In this document: positions 8,701-17,247 of the stretch, in pieces | How positions within the stretch are numbered: position 1 is the stretch's first letter | Layout of the letters: the number at the start of each line of letters is the position of its first letter | NCBI GenBank assembly: GCA_965116625.1 | Contig: OZ220717.1 | Span: forward strand, 1,302,001 to 1,366,000 | DNA from: VXNE01 sp965116625 | Lineage (GTDB): Bacteria; Pseudomonadota; Gammaproteobacteria; Pseudomonadales; Azotimanducaceae | Direction of reading: 5' to 3' | DNA: 64,000 nt | Made by a program: the position numbers and the translations under genes | The notes under the pieces: model-generated | What the model was told of the DNA's origin: nothing | Databases searched by the model: none | Seen by the model: the letters and a program-made list of their open reading frames with translations, nothing else

Positions 8701-9435
8701 AATCTCACCACCATATCGGATACGCTCTTTGCTGACGTTTACCTCCAAAATCTGTTTCTAAACCGAAATCCGGGATCTCCGTTCGCCTTCCTTGTCAACC
8801 TCCATGTGGAACGATCCGAGCCGTTTCCTTCCAAAGCCAGGACCGTTGTCGCCGTGCCCGGCCGGGCCACGCCGTTTGGCATCAAGGTCTTGATGACCGC
8901 GTCAAACGCTGACCTTTCCTCCGACCGAACTTACGTATCGGGCATAGCCGCGAGCGACCCAATCAGGGTGGTGCCGGGCCGGGGTTCATTGGTCTCGGTG
9001 TCGGCTACGGCCGGGATACCCAGTCCGTGTTATTACATCTATGACGATTGTTACGTGGGTGTGGAGGCCCCCACGGGACCGCCGCTTACGTGGTTCAACG
9101 CCCACCAGCACATTGTCTCCGGTGGTGATAGAGCGATCTTGGACCTGGCGGATGTATTCGGGGTGACCCAGAGCAGTGCGTTAATTTACTCGGCGCAAGT
9201 CGACGATCCCGCGCTGATTGAAGTCACCGTCGAGGATGGCGTCTTGACCGTCAAGTCGAACGAGGACGACCTTGGAGGCACGGCCACGGTGACGTTGACG
9301 GCCAAGGGCGCGGACGGCGTAGAACGAACGCAACAGTTCCTGTTCATCGTTGAGGAGCTGGGGCGCAGCTTCATGCGGGGTTGGCGCAAGGGGCTGTTTG
9401 CAAAGCCGCCTGCGGAAGCTGACGATGGTAGCTAG
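5728..9435 (+). CDS. Secreted reprolysin-like metalloprotease with Toll-type LRR array
   Basis: A 1235-residue exported multidomain protein. An arginine-containing signal peptide ends near ANTVQATE, followed by a propeptide-like region. The zinc protease domain has HELGHNMGLRHD at residues 391-402 (HExxHxxGxxH) and a Met-turn at Met438 in GTIMAYD, placing it among M12/reprolysin-like metzincins. Residues about 508-590 form a BACON-like beta sandwich (CDWTATASDEF, GSGVFQFQV). From about 630 to 1018 lie roughly 14 LRRs of the 24-residue typical type (LxxLxLSxNxLxxLPxxxFxxLS), as in Toll-like proteins. An Ig-like domain at about 1121-1220 ends the protein. It is paralogous in its N-terminal half with the minus-strand gene ending at 52439. 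Its start overlaps the PhyH stop. Confidence 0.88.
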   Translation: MSCGMRSARRWFGVWAGRQWPIRLACAGAVAASCLANTVQATELFAEVPSDRFAGPVSDFFPDPDLVTRARAARADRPLLDSAREIVRSKGVAGLDLNLFPDAAFHAVFNTVDRTARGYVLSGELEGVPFGSVTLVVNRSVLVGVVHTLTQSFVIRQLPDGAVAVAEVDFSLLPPCGVESPDGLWSSRPKPDHEASRRSGFDEGVKRRVSREVPADPSLPKRDASAADEEPIMEDDGSVIDVAVLYTSEALEAAGSRDLIEAEIDLAKAQTNAAYANSDVDMRIEVVFVGEFNDFLPDRTTTSNWPASLMLEHLRAWSRGYATATGPDGSWWLDYPYRDGLEPIRSAFAADLVHIVGHGNCESEGCAGVAVILGYLGFTEYRALPSLVFAHELGHNMGLRHDRYIDAGNWPFTYAHGYVNQAAFAPDAPASARWGTIMAYDAQCRVQGRFRCRRVPFFSNPALRLLNDPLGEPGEAWTVAPVGPADSRRALNETRATVANFRSSANREPCPVVVTPMDRFVRAAGGDFEARVTTPGDCDWTATASDEFLSVGDAMHRGSGVFQFQVSENSGEARSGSLEVGGQRIPVDQAGAVTKGVCDRSPPIRDVLVGATKSEDCAGVTEEQLAGIEYLMAIVPDLGAGDLAGLTGLRELQVTINSGPLPDNVFGDLLSIEHLRVIGFFEELPESILTGLSGLKSFLVNAPLTGLSADTFQRLSMLSDLKVRGTRLFELPSSIFESLSGLTILSLGPGRLVELPPDVFKGLSSLASLYLRGNSLSNMQPEIFTVLSSLEKLDLSYNGIRQLPEDLFSNMSSLERLDLSHNALREVPVGFFDGLSALDSLDLSHNELTQIPDGVFANLSELTTMDLSRNRLASLRPSTFSGLSSLNSLSLEFNELGSVPSGFLESMPKLGGIRLAGSSIAHVSEGAFVGAPETLRYLDLADNVLDDLPTDVFSPLRNLRTLDLTFNGLKRLPDTLFPRNAKLRSIYLAFNNLTTISDTLFADVYLQNLFLNRNPGSPFAFLVNLHVERSEPFPSKARTVVAVPGRATPFGIKVLMTASNADLSSDRTYVSGIAASDPIRVVPGRGSLVSVSATAGIPSPCYYIYDDCYVGVEAPTGPPLTWFNAHQHIVSGGDRAILDLADVFGVTQSSALIYSAQVDDPALIEVTVEDGVLTVKSNEDDLGGTATVTLTAKGADGVERTQQFLFIVEELGRSFMRGWRKGLFAKPPAEADDGS

Positions 9436-9486
9436 TGCCGTGTCCCCCGTCGGGTCGGAGTGAACTGGCCCACTACCCTAGGTGGA

Positions 9487-10533
9487 ATGCCGCGTACGCT
9501 GTTCATCACGTCCGACGACCGAACCGGCGCGCTGGAGATTGCCGGCACGGTTGCGAACACGCGCTTTGGGGTGCCGTGCGGGCCGCTTGCTGACAGCGAT
9601 ACCTGTTGTGTCGTCGATATCGCATCCCGGCATTTGACCCCGGCGGCGGCGCAGCGACAGGCGGCTGCCGCGCATGCGAGGGACGCGTATTTTCGGTCGC
9701 ACAAGATCGACTCCGGTCTGCGTGGCAACTGGCCGTTCGAGGTAAAGGGTCTGTTGCAACTTGGATATTCGGTCGCCGTGGTGCCGAGCTTTCCCGACGC
9801 GGGCCGCCGCTGCGTGGACGGTGTCGTGTACGTGGACGACGTTCCGGTGCTCGAGTCCCCTTTCGGCAAGGATCCACTGACAGCACCGCTCAGCAGCCGG
9901 CCCCTGGAAATCCTGGAAGCCACGGGTTGCGCCGACGGCGATGTCGTCGTCTGGGACGCCAACGTCAACGCGGAACTCGAAGCGGCCGCGCAGCGATGCC
10001 GCGAAGAAGGGCGCGCGATCGTGGGCCCCAGCGGCGCCGTTGCGGCGTACGCCGCCACCGTGTTCCCAGATCTTGTCCCGCGGGACGTCCCGATCGAATC
10101 CCCGGTCCTGATCCTGTGCGGAAGCCTCAACGCCATGAGCCGCGAACAGATCTCGAGACTCGGAGTCCCTGTCCTGACCCTGTCCGAAGAAACTCAACTG
10201 CCGCGAGCGGGAGCTGCGCCCGGCGCGATCACGGTTGTTGCAACGCCAGTTCCGTCTGGTGCCATTTCCAACAGCGAGGCGGAGCGGATTGCCATGGCGA
10301 TGGCTGGGTGTGCACACCGCGCCCTGGAGAGTGGCTACGGGAGCGGTACGTTGTTCGTGCTGGGGGGCGATACCGCCGCCGCGATCATTGGCGACGAAAC
10401 GCTGGACGTGCTCGGCACCGTGGATACGGCGGTTCCCATATCGCGATTCCGGGATGGGTACCTGGTCACGAAAGGCGGCGGTATAGGCAGGCCCGACACG
10501 CTGGTGAAACTGCTGTCGACGGTGAGAGGATGA
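9487..10533 (+). CDS. Four-carbon acid sugar kinase family protein (DUF1537)
   Basis: A 348-residue ATP-dependent kinase of the YgbK/OtnK/DtnK family, which phosphorylates four-carbon sugar acids such as erythronate or threonate. The N-terminal half shows TSDDRTGALE and KIDSGLRGNW, with VVPSFPDAGRR for substrate binding. The C-terminal half has the nucleotide loop (FVLGGDTAAAIIG) and the closing glycine loop (LVTKGGGIGRPDTL). The ATG at 9487 follows GGTGG and removes a short non-homologous GTG leader from 9460. Relatives usually sit beside PdxA2, an aldolase or a dehydrogenase, none of which is here. The stop overlaps the next ATG (ATGA). Confidence 0.85.
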   Translation: MPRTLFITSDDRTGALEIAGTVANTRFGVPCGPLADSDTCCVVDIASRHLTPAAAQRQAAAAHARDAYFRSHKIDSGLRGNWPFEVKGLLQLGYSVAVVPSFPDAGRRCVDGVVYVDDVPVLESPFGKDPLTAPLSSRPLEILEATGCADGDVVVWDANVNAELEAAAQRCREEGRAIVGPSGAVAAYAATVFPDLVPRDVPIESPVLILCGSLNAMSREQISRLGVPVLTLSEETQLPRAGAAPGAITVVATPVPSGAISNSEAERIAMAMAGCAHRALESGYGSGTLFVLGGDTAAAIIGDETLDVLGTVDTAVPISRFRDGYLVTKGGGIGRPDTLVKLLSTVRG

Positions 10534-11495
10534 CAATCGTGATGCAGGGCCTTCGGCTCGTTTGCTTCACGTGGTTTCTCGCGCTCGCTGCGTGCAAGGG
10601 GACCGAAGGAGGAAGGTCGGCGCCACCGAGCGGTGCGCCGGAAGATCTTGAAACGATGGCGACGGTGGATGACGAGCCGTTTATCTACAACGGCAACGTC
10701 TTCGTTCTCCCCGTCGCCGAGAGTCTCGCCAGAGTCCGGCTGCCTGCCAGGAAGTACACGGCGAAGTTCTACGAACATTTCGACGATCAGTTCGACTTCC
10801 TGATGTTTGTCTCGAATATTGATGACCCCTATCACGATATTTTTGGCACGTACCATCCAGTCAGGAACGATACGGCGGGCATCGGACAGAAGACCTTTTC
10901 CAAAAGCGGCTATCGGCGACTGGCTGCCAGGCTTCAGGGCGTGATGCACTTTCCGGGATATGACCTGATCCGCCTGGGTCCATCTCTGCACGAGTTGATG
11001 CACAGGTGGGCGAACCATGTCGTTCCCTGGAAACGGGCTTCTGGGTGGTTGAGCCAATTCGTTCCCAGGATAGGATCCTGGAGTCACTGGGGGTTCAGCA
11101 GCGCCGACGGTCAGCTTGGCGGTTTCCGCCTTGCGGATCTGGTCGACCACGGGAACAGTCAGTACTCCGCAGGTAAGTTCGGGCTCATCGCAAACAACGG
11201 CAATTCCGTTCCCTACAGTCCCATTGAGCTGTACCTGGCCGGTTTCCTGCCGCTCGAGGAAGTCCCCGACCTGACGATTGCCGAGGATGCCGAATGGCTC
11301 GTCGACGAGAACGGTGTCTATACGGTCACCGATAGCCGGCATCTCATCTTTACGGCGAGTCAACTGACGATCTACACGGCAGAGGATCTCGTCGCGGAAC
11401 ATGGTGAGCGTGTCCCGGCATACCCGAATACCCAGCGGAACTTTCGGGCGGCGGCAATCCTGTTGATCGACGAAGCTCATCCTGCGTCAGGCTGA
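10530..11495 (+). CDS. Putative HExxH lipoprotein, 3' end frameshifted
   Basis: A 321-residue reading frame starting with an ATGA overlap with the kinase gene. The N-terminus is a lipoprotein signal with the lipobox LAAC, acylated Cys22. Residues 154-158 read HELMH inside SLHELMHRWANH, a possible zinc-protease HExxH motif with a further His nearby. Aromatic residues are abundant. I do not recognise the family. The frame stops abruptly at 11495 after HPASG, while the -1 frame continues with strong coding character for about 70 residues. The real protein was probably about 390 residues, and either the gene or the assembly carries a one-base deletion near 11485-11495. Confidence 0.65.
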   Translation: MTIVMQGLRLVCFTWFLALAACKGTEGGRSAPPSGAPEDLETMATVDDEPFIYNGNVFVLPVAESLARVRLPARKYTAKFYEHFDDQFDFLMFVSNIDDPYHDIFGTYHPVRNDTAGIGQKTFSKSGYRRLAARLQGVMHFPGYDLIRLGPSLHELMHRWANHVVPWKRASGWLSQFVPRIGSWSHWGFSSADGQLGGFRLADLVDHGNSQYSAGKFGLIANNGNSVPYSPIELYLAGFLPLEEVPDLTIAEDAEWLVDENGVYTVTDSRHLIFTASQLTIYTAEDLVAEHGERVPAYPNTQRNFRAAAILLIDEAHPASG

Positions 11496-11704
11496 AACTG
11501 GACACGCTGAGCGAAGATGTTCTCTGGTTCAGCGCAGACAGTCATGGTGGGGGCAACCTTCCCGACGGAAGGCGCCTCTACAACTTTTTTGGGGCCACCG
11601 GGGGTCGGGCGACCATCGAGATGGACGATCTCCTTCGATACAACACGCGGATTCCCCTCAGGGCGGTCGAGGGCCAGTCTCCGCGCGGGCACCCCAAGCC
11701 GTAG
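11492..11704 (+). pseudogene. Out-of-frame C-terminal continuation of the HExxH lipoprotein
   Basis: In the frame one base back from the preceding gene, 70 codons run to TAG at 11702-11704 with coding-like third positions. They give plausible protein such as LDTLSEDVLWFSADSHGGGN and FFGATGGRATIEMDDLLRYN. There is no start codon or ribosome site of its own, so it is best read as the displaced tail of the gene ending at 11495. A sequencing deletion, a true pseudogenising mutation and a programmed -1 shift are all possible. No slippery heptamer is obvious. Confidence 0.55.
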
Positions 11705-11707
11705 CGT

Positions 11708-12625
11708 TCAGGCCATCAGACCCTCGATATGCGCAGCCACGCTGCGCGAGAGTGCTCCGAGGTGGTAGCCGCCCTCCAGCATTGAGACGATGCGCCCGTC
11801 CGCGTGGCGGTTCGCGGCATCCGTGATCAGGCCCGTCACCCAGGCGAAGTCTTCCTCCGTCAAGAGGAGTCCGGCGAGAGGATCGTCCGCGTGGCCGTCG
11901 AATCCGGCGGAGACGAGTATGAGTTCAGGCTTGAAATCGTCGAGGGCGGGCAACCAGTCACGCTCCACCGCTTTTCGAAAGTCGTTGCCGCCCATGCCGG
12001 CGGGCAGCGGCGTGTTGACGATATTGGGTCGGTCAACATCCTGCAGGCGGTAGGGATAGAACGGGAACTGGAAGCTGGAACAGACCAGGACATCCGGGTT
12101 GTCCATGAAGGCCGCCACGGTGCCATTGCCGTGGTGAACATCGAAATCGAGGATGGCGACTCGGTCGACGCCGGGATCACATTGGGCCCGAGCGGCGGCC
12201 ACCGCGACGCTGTTGAAGAAGCAGAATCCCATCGCCTGGGACACCTCGGCGTGATGTCCGGGGGGCCGTACCGCGCAGAACACGCGCTTGTCAGCATCGC
12301 TCAGGACCAGTTCGACGCCGGCCACCGCCGCGCCGGCGGCAGTCCGGGCGGCGCAGAGCGAACCCGGTCCCATCGCGGTATCGGGGTCGACGCGGACCAG
12401 ACCCTCCTCCGGGGAGAGTTCCGCGAGTCCGTCGAGGAACGCTTCGCCGTGTACGCGTGCCAGGTCGGTTCGCTGCGCTTCGGGTGCTTCGTACACTTCA
12501 AGATCGGAATAGAGTCCCGTCTCGTCGAGGTGCATCAGCACGGCCGCGAGCCGGGCCGGGCGCTCCGGGTGGCGTTCGCCCATGTCGTGTTCGAGGCAGT
12601 TGAGGTGGGTGAAAAGCGCGGTCAT
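11708..12625 (-). CDS. Histone deacetylase family protein (acetoin utilisation type)
   Basis: A 305-residue zinc deacetylase of the class II HDAC/AcuC/APAH group, acting on acetylated lysines or acetylpolyamines in the cytosol. RPPGHHA holds the catalytic pair His124-His125. DFDVHHGNGT supplies the zinc Asp and His, and SAGFDGHADDPLAG the second zinc Asp. The C-terminal MLEGGYHL loop carries the Gly-Gly-Tyr of the active site. Start and length fit the family. It is convergent with the frameshifted lipoprotein and divergent from the carotenoid oxygenase. The true substrate cannot be chosen from sequence. Confidence 0.92.
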   Translation of the reverse strand: MTALFTHLNCLEHDMGERHPERPARLAAVLMHLDETGLYSDLEVYEAPEAQRTDLARVHGEAFLDGLAELSPEEGLVRVDPDTAMGPGSLCAARTAAGAAVAGVELVLSDADKRVFCAVRPPGHHAEVSQAMGFCFFNSVAVAAARAQCDPGVDRVAILDFDVHHGNGTVAAFMDNPDVLVCSSFQFPFYPYRLQDVDRPNIVNTPLPAGMGGNDFRKAVERDWLPALDDFKPELILVSAGFDGHADDPLAGLLLTEEDFAWVTGLITDAANRHADGRIVSMLEGGYHLGALSRSVAAHIEGLMA

Positions 12626-12765
12626 GCAAATGCCGTTTCCAAGGTCATGGAAGTCTACGAATCTCCGGCGGGCATTCTACCGGCCCGGATTCTCATCCAT
12701 TGCGGAAAGTCCCCTCCCGACCGGTTACAGTGTGCGTCCCTGGCTCGTGACGGCGAGGAAGGACG

Positions 12766-14169
12766 ATGACAACGCCTTATCCGGAACACCCCCAACTGGT
12801 CGGAAACTATGCGCCGATTCGCATGGAGTGCGACATCGACGACGTGATCGTGCGTGGCGAACTGCCCGCCGATCTCGACATCACCTACTACCGCAACGGT
12901 CCCGACCCGCAGTTCCCGCCCCAGGGCGGCCACCACTGGTTTGCCGGCGACGGCATGCTGCACATGTTCCACATCCGGGACGGCCGGGTGCGCTACCGGA
13001 ACCGCTGGGCGCGCACGGTGAAATGGACGCTCGAGAGGCGCGAGGGGCGCAGCCTATACAATCCTTTCAATCCGCTGGATAACGACCCCGTCACGCAGGG
13101 AGTGAGCGAAGACGGTCTCGCGAACACCAACATCGTCTGGCACGGTGGCAAGCTGCTGGCCCTCGAGGAGGGACATGCGCCCTTCGAGATCGATCCCCGG
13201 ACGCTGGACTCGATCGGTGCCTGGCGCTTCGACGACCGGCTGGAAGGGCCGATGACCGCCCACCCGAAGATCGACCCGAAGACCGGGGAAATGTTGTTCT
13301 TCGGCTACATGGCTGCCGGCATCTTCACGCCGGACATGAGCTACCAGACCGTCGATGCCAGCGGTGAACTCACGCGTTCGGAACGCTTTGTCGCACCCTT
13401 CGCCAGCATGGTGCACGACTTCATCGTGACCGAAGAGCACGTCGTCTTTCCGGTATTCCCGGTGACGGGCAGCCTTGAGCGGGCGATGCGCGGCGAGCCG
13501 CCGTTTGCCTGGGAACCCGACAAGGGCACGCATATCGGCGTCATGCGGCGCGATGGTTCGGTCGAGAGCATTCGCTGGTACGAGACGGACCCCTGTTACG
13601 TGTTTCATCCCATGAACGCATACAGCGACGGCAGCCGCATCGTGGCCCACGTCATGCAGTTCGAGGAGGTGCCCCTGTTCCCGCGTGTCGACGGCAGTCC
13701 CACCGCGCCGGGAAAAGCGCGTCTTTCGGAGTGGACCATTGACCTCGCTGACAACGCGAACGGCGTGCATCGCCGCTATCTCGACGATGTCGGTGGAGAG
13801 TTCCCGCGCCTGGACGAACGCTTCGCCTGCGGTCGCTATCGGCACGGGTTCTATGCAGCGTCGATGAATGGCGCGAGGGAGGTCGCGGACTTCAACGCCA
13901 TCGTCCACCACGATTTCTCGCTGGACCGGCGCGATCAGTACAAGCTCCCCGACGGCGACGTTACGGGCGAGCCCGTGTTCGTGCCGAAGTCGGAGGATGC
14001 GGAAGAGGGCGACGGCTACATGTTGAGCGTGGTATACCGAGCCGCCGAAAACCGCAGCGACCTGATCGTTCTCGATGCGGGCAACGTCGCGGATGGGCCG
14101 ATCGCCTGCGCGGAACTACCCCATCGCGTGCCCTACGGGTTCCACGGCAACTGGAAATACAACGGGTAG
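12766..14169 (+). CDS. Carotenoid oxygenase (RPE65/CCD family)
   Basis: A 467-residue non-haem iron oxygenase with a seven-bladed propeller, which cleaves carotenoids, apocarotenoids or related stilbenes. Four iron-ligand histidines are expected. Candidates are seen in the segments AHPKIDP, MVHDFIVTEEH and CYVFHPMNAY, and the terminal FHGNWKYNG. The near N-terminal HHWFAGDGMLHMF block is a strong family signature. The ATG at 12766 follows GAAGGACG. It is a single gene divergent from the HDAC-like gene. No carotenoid biosynthesis genes are in the window, so the substrate may be imported or made elsewhere. Confidence 0.92.
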   Translation: MTTPYPEHPQLVGNYAPIRMECDIDDVIVRGELPADLDITYYRNGPDPQFPPQGGHHWFAGDGMLHMFHIRDGRVRYRNRWARTVKWTLERREGRSLYNPFNPLDNDPVTQGVSEDGLANTNIVWHGGKLLALEEGHAPFEIDPRTLDSIGAWRFDDRLEGPMTAHPKIDPKTGEMLFFGYMAAGIFTPDMSYQTVDASGELTRSERFVAPFASMVHDFIVTEEHVVFPVFPVTGSLERAMRGEPPFAWEPDKGTHIGVMRRDGSVESIRWYETDPCYVFHPMNAYSDGSRIVAHVMQFEEVPLFPRVDGSPTAPGKARLSEWTIDLADNANGVHRRYLDDVGGEFPRLDERFACGRYRHGFYAASMNGAREVADFNAIVHHDFSLDRRDQYKLPDGDVTGEPVFVPKSEDAEEGDGYMLSVVYRAAENRSDLIVLDAGNVADGPIACAELPHRVPYGFHGNWKYNG

Positions 14170-14224
14170 AAGGGGAACGCGCGGACCCTGGACGCCGGCC
14201 CGAGTCATAACGCGGCGTCGCTGG

Positions 14225-14839
14225 CTACTCGAAATGCGCCAGCGGCAGGAACTCCTCGAAAGTCAGCCGAAGGCCTTCAACCGCGGTGGAGACGATCTCC
14301 TCCGCCCAGGCCACAGTCCGGGAATGGCCATAGCCGCCGGAAGACGGTGCCCTGTATATCGTGACCTGTTTCTTTCCGACATCGACCAGCCACACTTCGG
14401 CGACGCCGGCGGCAGCGTAGCGCGGGACCTTCCGCTCGCGGTCATAGTCAAGCGTCGAGTCGGCTACTTCGATCGCCAACAGCGTGTCGGCCGGCCTCGG
14501 ATGGCGCAGCAGGTAGTGGCGAGGATCAGGCTTCACGACCGCCAGATCGGGTTCCGGCTGGGTGTGATTCGATAGCCGCACGGAGGATTGGATGCGTAGC
14601 TCCGCGGCATCGCCCAGGCGCAAGAACAGGATCTTGGCCAGCCGGTTCACGATACCCGTGTGCGCGGGGCCCATTGGCGGCATTTCGATGAGCTCCCCAT
14701 CGATAAGTTCCACGCGGTCGTCGGCTGTCAGGATTCCCGCCGAACACATTTGATCGAAATCATCGGCGGTCAGGCGACGGCGAACTGGTTTGGCGACCAA
14801 TGGCGTTTCCTCGAGAGTTGGCCGAGGCGTCGCGATCAT
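14225..14839 (-). CDS. Uma2 family protein (DUF820, PD-(D/E)XK fold)
   Basis: A 204-residue member of the Uma2 family, a restriction-endonuclease-like fold of unknown physiological role. The order DDRVELIDGELIEMPP, then QPEPDLAVVKPD, then LLAIEVADSTLDYD is the family layout; the Asp of PEPDLAV and the Glu of AIEVADST fit the nuclease core. GVAEVWLVDVGKKQVTIYR closes the domain. It lies directly downstream of the Yej permease genes on the same strand but is separated by about 150 bases. It takes the place where the transporter ATPase would normally be. Confidence 0.88.
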   Translation of the reverse strand: MIATPRPTLEETPLVAKPVRRRLTADDFDQMCSAGILTADDRVELIDGELIEMPPMGPAHTGIVNRLAKILFLRLGDAAELRIQSSVRLSNHTQPEPDLAVVKPDPRHYLLRHPRPADTLLAIEVADSTLDYDRERKVPRYAAAGVAEVWLVDVGKKQVTIYRAPSSGGYGHSRTVAWAEEIVSTAVEGLRLTFEEFLPLAHFE

Positions 14840-14990
14840 AGCAAATCCGCCGTGTTTCCCTCGTGCGTCTGCCGCACAACCGAGCGCAGTAACTGTACGT
14901 CATGTGCCGGCGATGCGATGTAGTGCATCGACGGCGATTCGCGTGGGAAATCGTCCAGTCGTGACGGTGGTCGCCCGAAGCGGACGCGGA

Positions 14991-16091
14991 TCAGCTCTTG
15001 GTCGGCTGGACGGGGCCAGCCGCCGGGTCCCTGCGTGGATCGAACGCATCGCGCACGGCTTCTCCCGTGAAGATGAGAAGCGTCAGCATGGTCGCGAGCG
15101 TGAAGAACGTCGTCATTACCAGCCACGGCGCGTGAATGTTGGCGCGACCCTGCGCCAGCAGGCGGCCCAGCGATGGCGAGTCCGCCGGCAGCCCGAAGCC
15201 CAGGAAATCGAGCGACGTGAGCACGGTGATCGACCCGGTCAGGATGAAGGGCAGGAAGGTGATGGTCGCGACCATGGCGTTCGGGAGCACGTGCCGGACC
15301 ATGATCCTGGGGTCGCTGACGCCGAGTGCCCGGGCGGCATCGATGTACTGGAAGTTCCGCGCGCGCAGGAACTCCGCGCGCACGACCGCCACCAGCGCCA
15401 TCCAGCTGAAGGCGACGAGTATCCCCAGCAGCCAGAACACGTTCGACTCGACGATGCTGGCGAGGATGATGAGTATGAACAGCACCGGAAGCCCCGCCCA
15501 GATCTCGACGAACCGCTGGGCGAAGAGGTCGATCTTGCCTCCGAAGTACCCCTGGATGCCGCCGGCGCACACGCCGATGATCGAGCTCAGGAACGTCAGG
15601 ACCAGCCCGAACAGGAACGACAGCCGGGCGCCGTAGATGAGTGAGGCCAATACATCCTTGCCGACGTTGTCGGTTCCCAGCCAATGCTCCTTCGACGGCG
15701 GATATGGGGCGGTGCCGGGCAGGTAGTAGTCAATCGTGTCGTAGCTGAAGGGAATCGGGGGCCAGATCCACCAGCCCCCATTGTCCTTGATGAGGTCCCG
15801 GACGAAGTGCTCCTTGTAGTCCGCCTCGACCTCGAATACACCACCGAACTCCGTCTCGGCGTACTTCTTGAAGATCGGGAAGTAGAAGCGGTCCTCGTAG
15901 TAGATCACCAGTGGCTTGTCGTTGGCGATGAACTCCGCGAAGAGCGTAAAGATGAACAGCGCGAGGAATATGCGAAGCGACCAGTAACCGCGCTTGTTGG
16001 CGCGGAAATTCGCCCATCTGCGCCTGGTGAGGGGACTCGCCTGCCAGCGCTTGGGGGCATCCGCGCCCGCCGCGATAGTTGCTTCGCCCAC
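14991..16091 (-). CDS. yejE: Peptide ABC transporter permease, YejE type
   Basis: A 366-residue inner-membrane permease. The N-terminal cytoplasmic segment (RRRWANFRANKRGYWSL) leads into one membrane helix. A long periplasmic region follows with FPIFKKYAETEFGGVFE and HWLGTDNVGKDVLASL, then five helices. The permease EAA loop reads AARALGVSDPRIMVRHVLPNA. All are typical of YejE, which with YejB imports peptides such as microcin C in enterics. It starts with GTG three bases after the YejB stop. No ATPase gene follows. Confidence 0.9.
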   Translation of the reverse strand: MGEATIAAGADAPKRWQASPLTRRRWANFRANKRGYWSLRIFLALFIFTLFAEFIANDKPLVIYYEDRFYFPIFKKYAETEFGGVFEVEADYKEHFVRDLIKDNGGWWIWPPIPFSYDTIDYYLPGTAPYPPSKEHWLGTDNVGKDVLASLIYGARLSFLFGLVLTFLSSIIGVCAGGIQGYFGGKIDLFAQRFVEIWAGLPVLFILIILASIVESNVFWLLGILVAFSWMALVAVVRAEFLRARNFQYIDAARALGVSDPRIMVRHVLPNAMVATITFLPFILTGSITVLTSLDFLGFGLPADSPSLGRLLAQGRANIHAPWLVMTTFFTLATMLTLLIFTGEAVRDAFDPRRDPAAGPVQPTKS

Positions 16092-16094
16092 GGC

Positions 16095-17216
16095 TTAAGT
16101 TCCCCTCGTCTCGAAGTCTATCCGGGGATCCACGAACGTGTAGACGAGGTCGGCGATGAGCTGCGTCACGAGGCCGAGCAGGGTGAACACGAAGAGCGTG
16201 CCGAACACGATCGGGTAGTCACGCGACATGATGGCCTCGAATCCCAGCAGGCCGATGCCCCGGAGCGAGAATATGACCTCGATCAGGATGCCGCCGGTGA
16301 AGAGTATGCCGAGCAATGCCGCCGGAAAACCGGCGATGACGATCAACATCGCGTTACGGAACACGTGGCCGTAAAGCACGCGTGCCGGTGTCATGCCTTT
16401 CGACCTGGCGGTGAGGACGTACTGCTTGTTGATCTCGTCCAGGAAAGAGTTCTTCGTCAGCATGGTCAGCGTGGCGAAACTCCCGAAGGTGAGGGCGGCG
16501 ACGGGCATCGCGAGGTGATGCAGCCGGTCCTTGACCTGTTCCCAGAACGTGAGTTCAGAGTAGTTGTCCGATATCAGGCCGCGTAACGGGAACCAGTCGA
16601 AGTACTCGCCGCCGCAGAACAGGATGATGAGCAGCATCGCCAGGATGAATGCCGGGATCGCGTAGCCGATGAGGATCACGACGCTGGTCCAGATATCGAA
16701 CGGCGTGCCGTCGGAGACCGCCTTCCGTATGCCGAGCGGCAGCGAGATCGTGTAGGTGATGAGCAGCGCCGAGATGCCGAGCGAAAGCGACACCGGCAAC
16801 CTGTCTATCACCAGGTCCACCACCGGGACGTCCTGGTAGAAGCTGTCGCCGAAGTCGAACGAGAAGTAGTCCCTCAGCATGTTGAAGAAGCGGATGTGCG
16901 CCGGCTTGTCGAAGCCGAACTGTTTCTCCAGTTCCTTGATGAGTTCCGGGTCGATTCCCCGCGCGAACTCATAGCTGCTCGGGTTCCCCGCTTCCATACC
17001 GCCGGGAGCGCCGCCTCCGCCTCCGATCATGGCGGTTGCGGCGACGCCCTCGCCCTGCAGCCGGGCGATGGCCTGGTCGACCGGGCCTCCCGGCGCCGCC
17101 TGGATGATGACGAAGTTCACCAGCATGATGCCGATCAGGGTCGGAAGCATCAGCGCTACCCTGCGGGTGATGTAGGACGAGCCGATCCTGATCGCGAATT
17201 GGCGGACTTTCTGCAT
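16095..17216 (-). CDS. yejB: Peptide ABC transporter permease, YejB type
   Basis: A 373-residue membrane permease with six predicted helices, partner of the YejE-like protein. It starts with ITRRVALMLPTLIGIMLVNF. A glycine-rich periplasmic insert (MIGGGGGAPGG) and FGFDKPAHIRFFNMLRDYF are characteristic of YejB. The EAA loop is seen at TARSKGMTPARVLYGHVFRN, and the C-terminus ends with FVDPRIDFETRGT. The ATG at 17216 lies 31 bases after the second binding-protein gene. The region around residues 55-80 is longer and more glycine-rich than in enteric YejB. Confidence 0.9.
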   Translation of the reverse strand: MQKVRQFAIRIGSSYITRRVALMLPTLIGIMLVNFVIIQAAPGGPVDQAIARLQGEGVAATAMIGGGGGAPGGMEAGNPSSYEFARGIDPELIKELEKQFGFDKPAHIRFFNMLRDYFSFDFGDSFYQDVPVVDLVIDRLPVSLSLGISALLITYTISLPLGIRKAVSDGTPFDIWTSVVILIGYAIPAFILAMLLIILFCGGEYFDWFPLRGLISDNYSELTFWEQVKDRLHHLAMPVAALTFGSFATLTMLTKNSFLDEINKQYVLTARSKGMTPARVLYGHVFRNAMLIVIAGFPAALLGILFTGGILIEVIFSLRGIGLLGFEAIMSRDYPIVFGTLFVFTLLGLVTQLIADLVYTFVDPRIDFETRGT

Positions 17217-17247
17217 GCCTGGAAACGATCCCCGCTAGTTGTCCTGC

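Noticed and set aside
9606..11495. A 629-residue continuous frame joining sequence over the DUF1537 kinase to the lipoprotein
   Set aside because: The first half is Arg-rich shadow sequence; the lipobox signal after the ATG at 10530 marks the true start.
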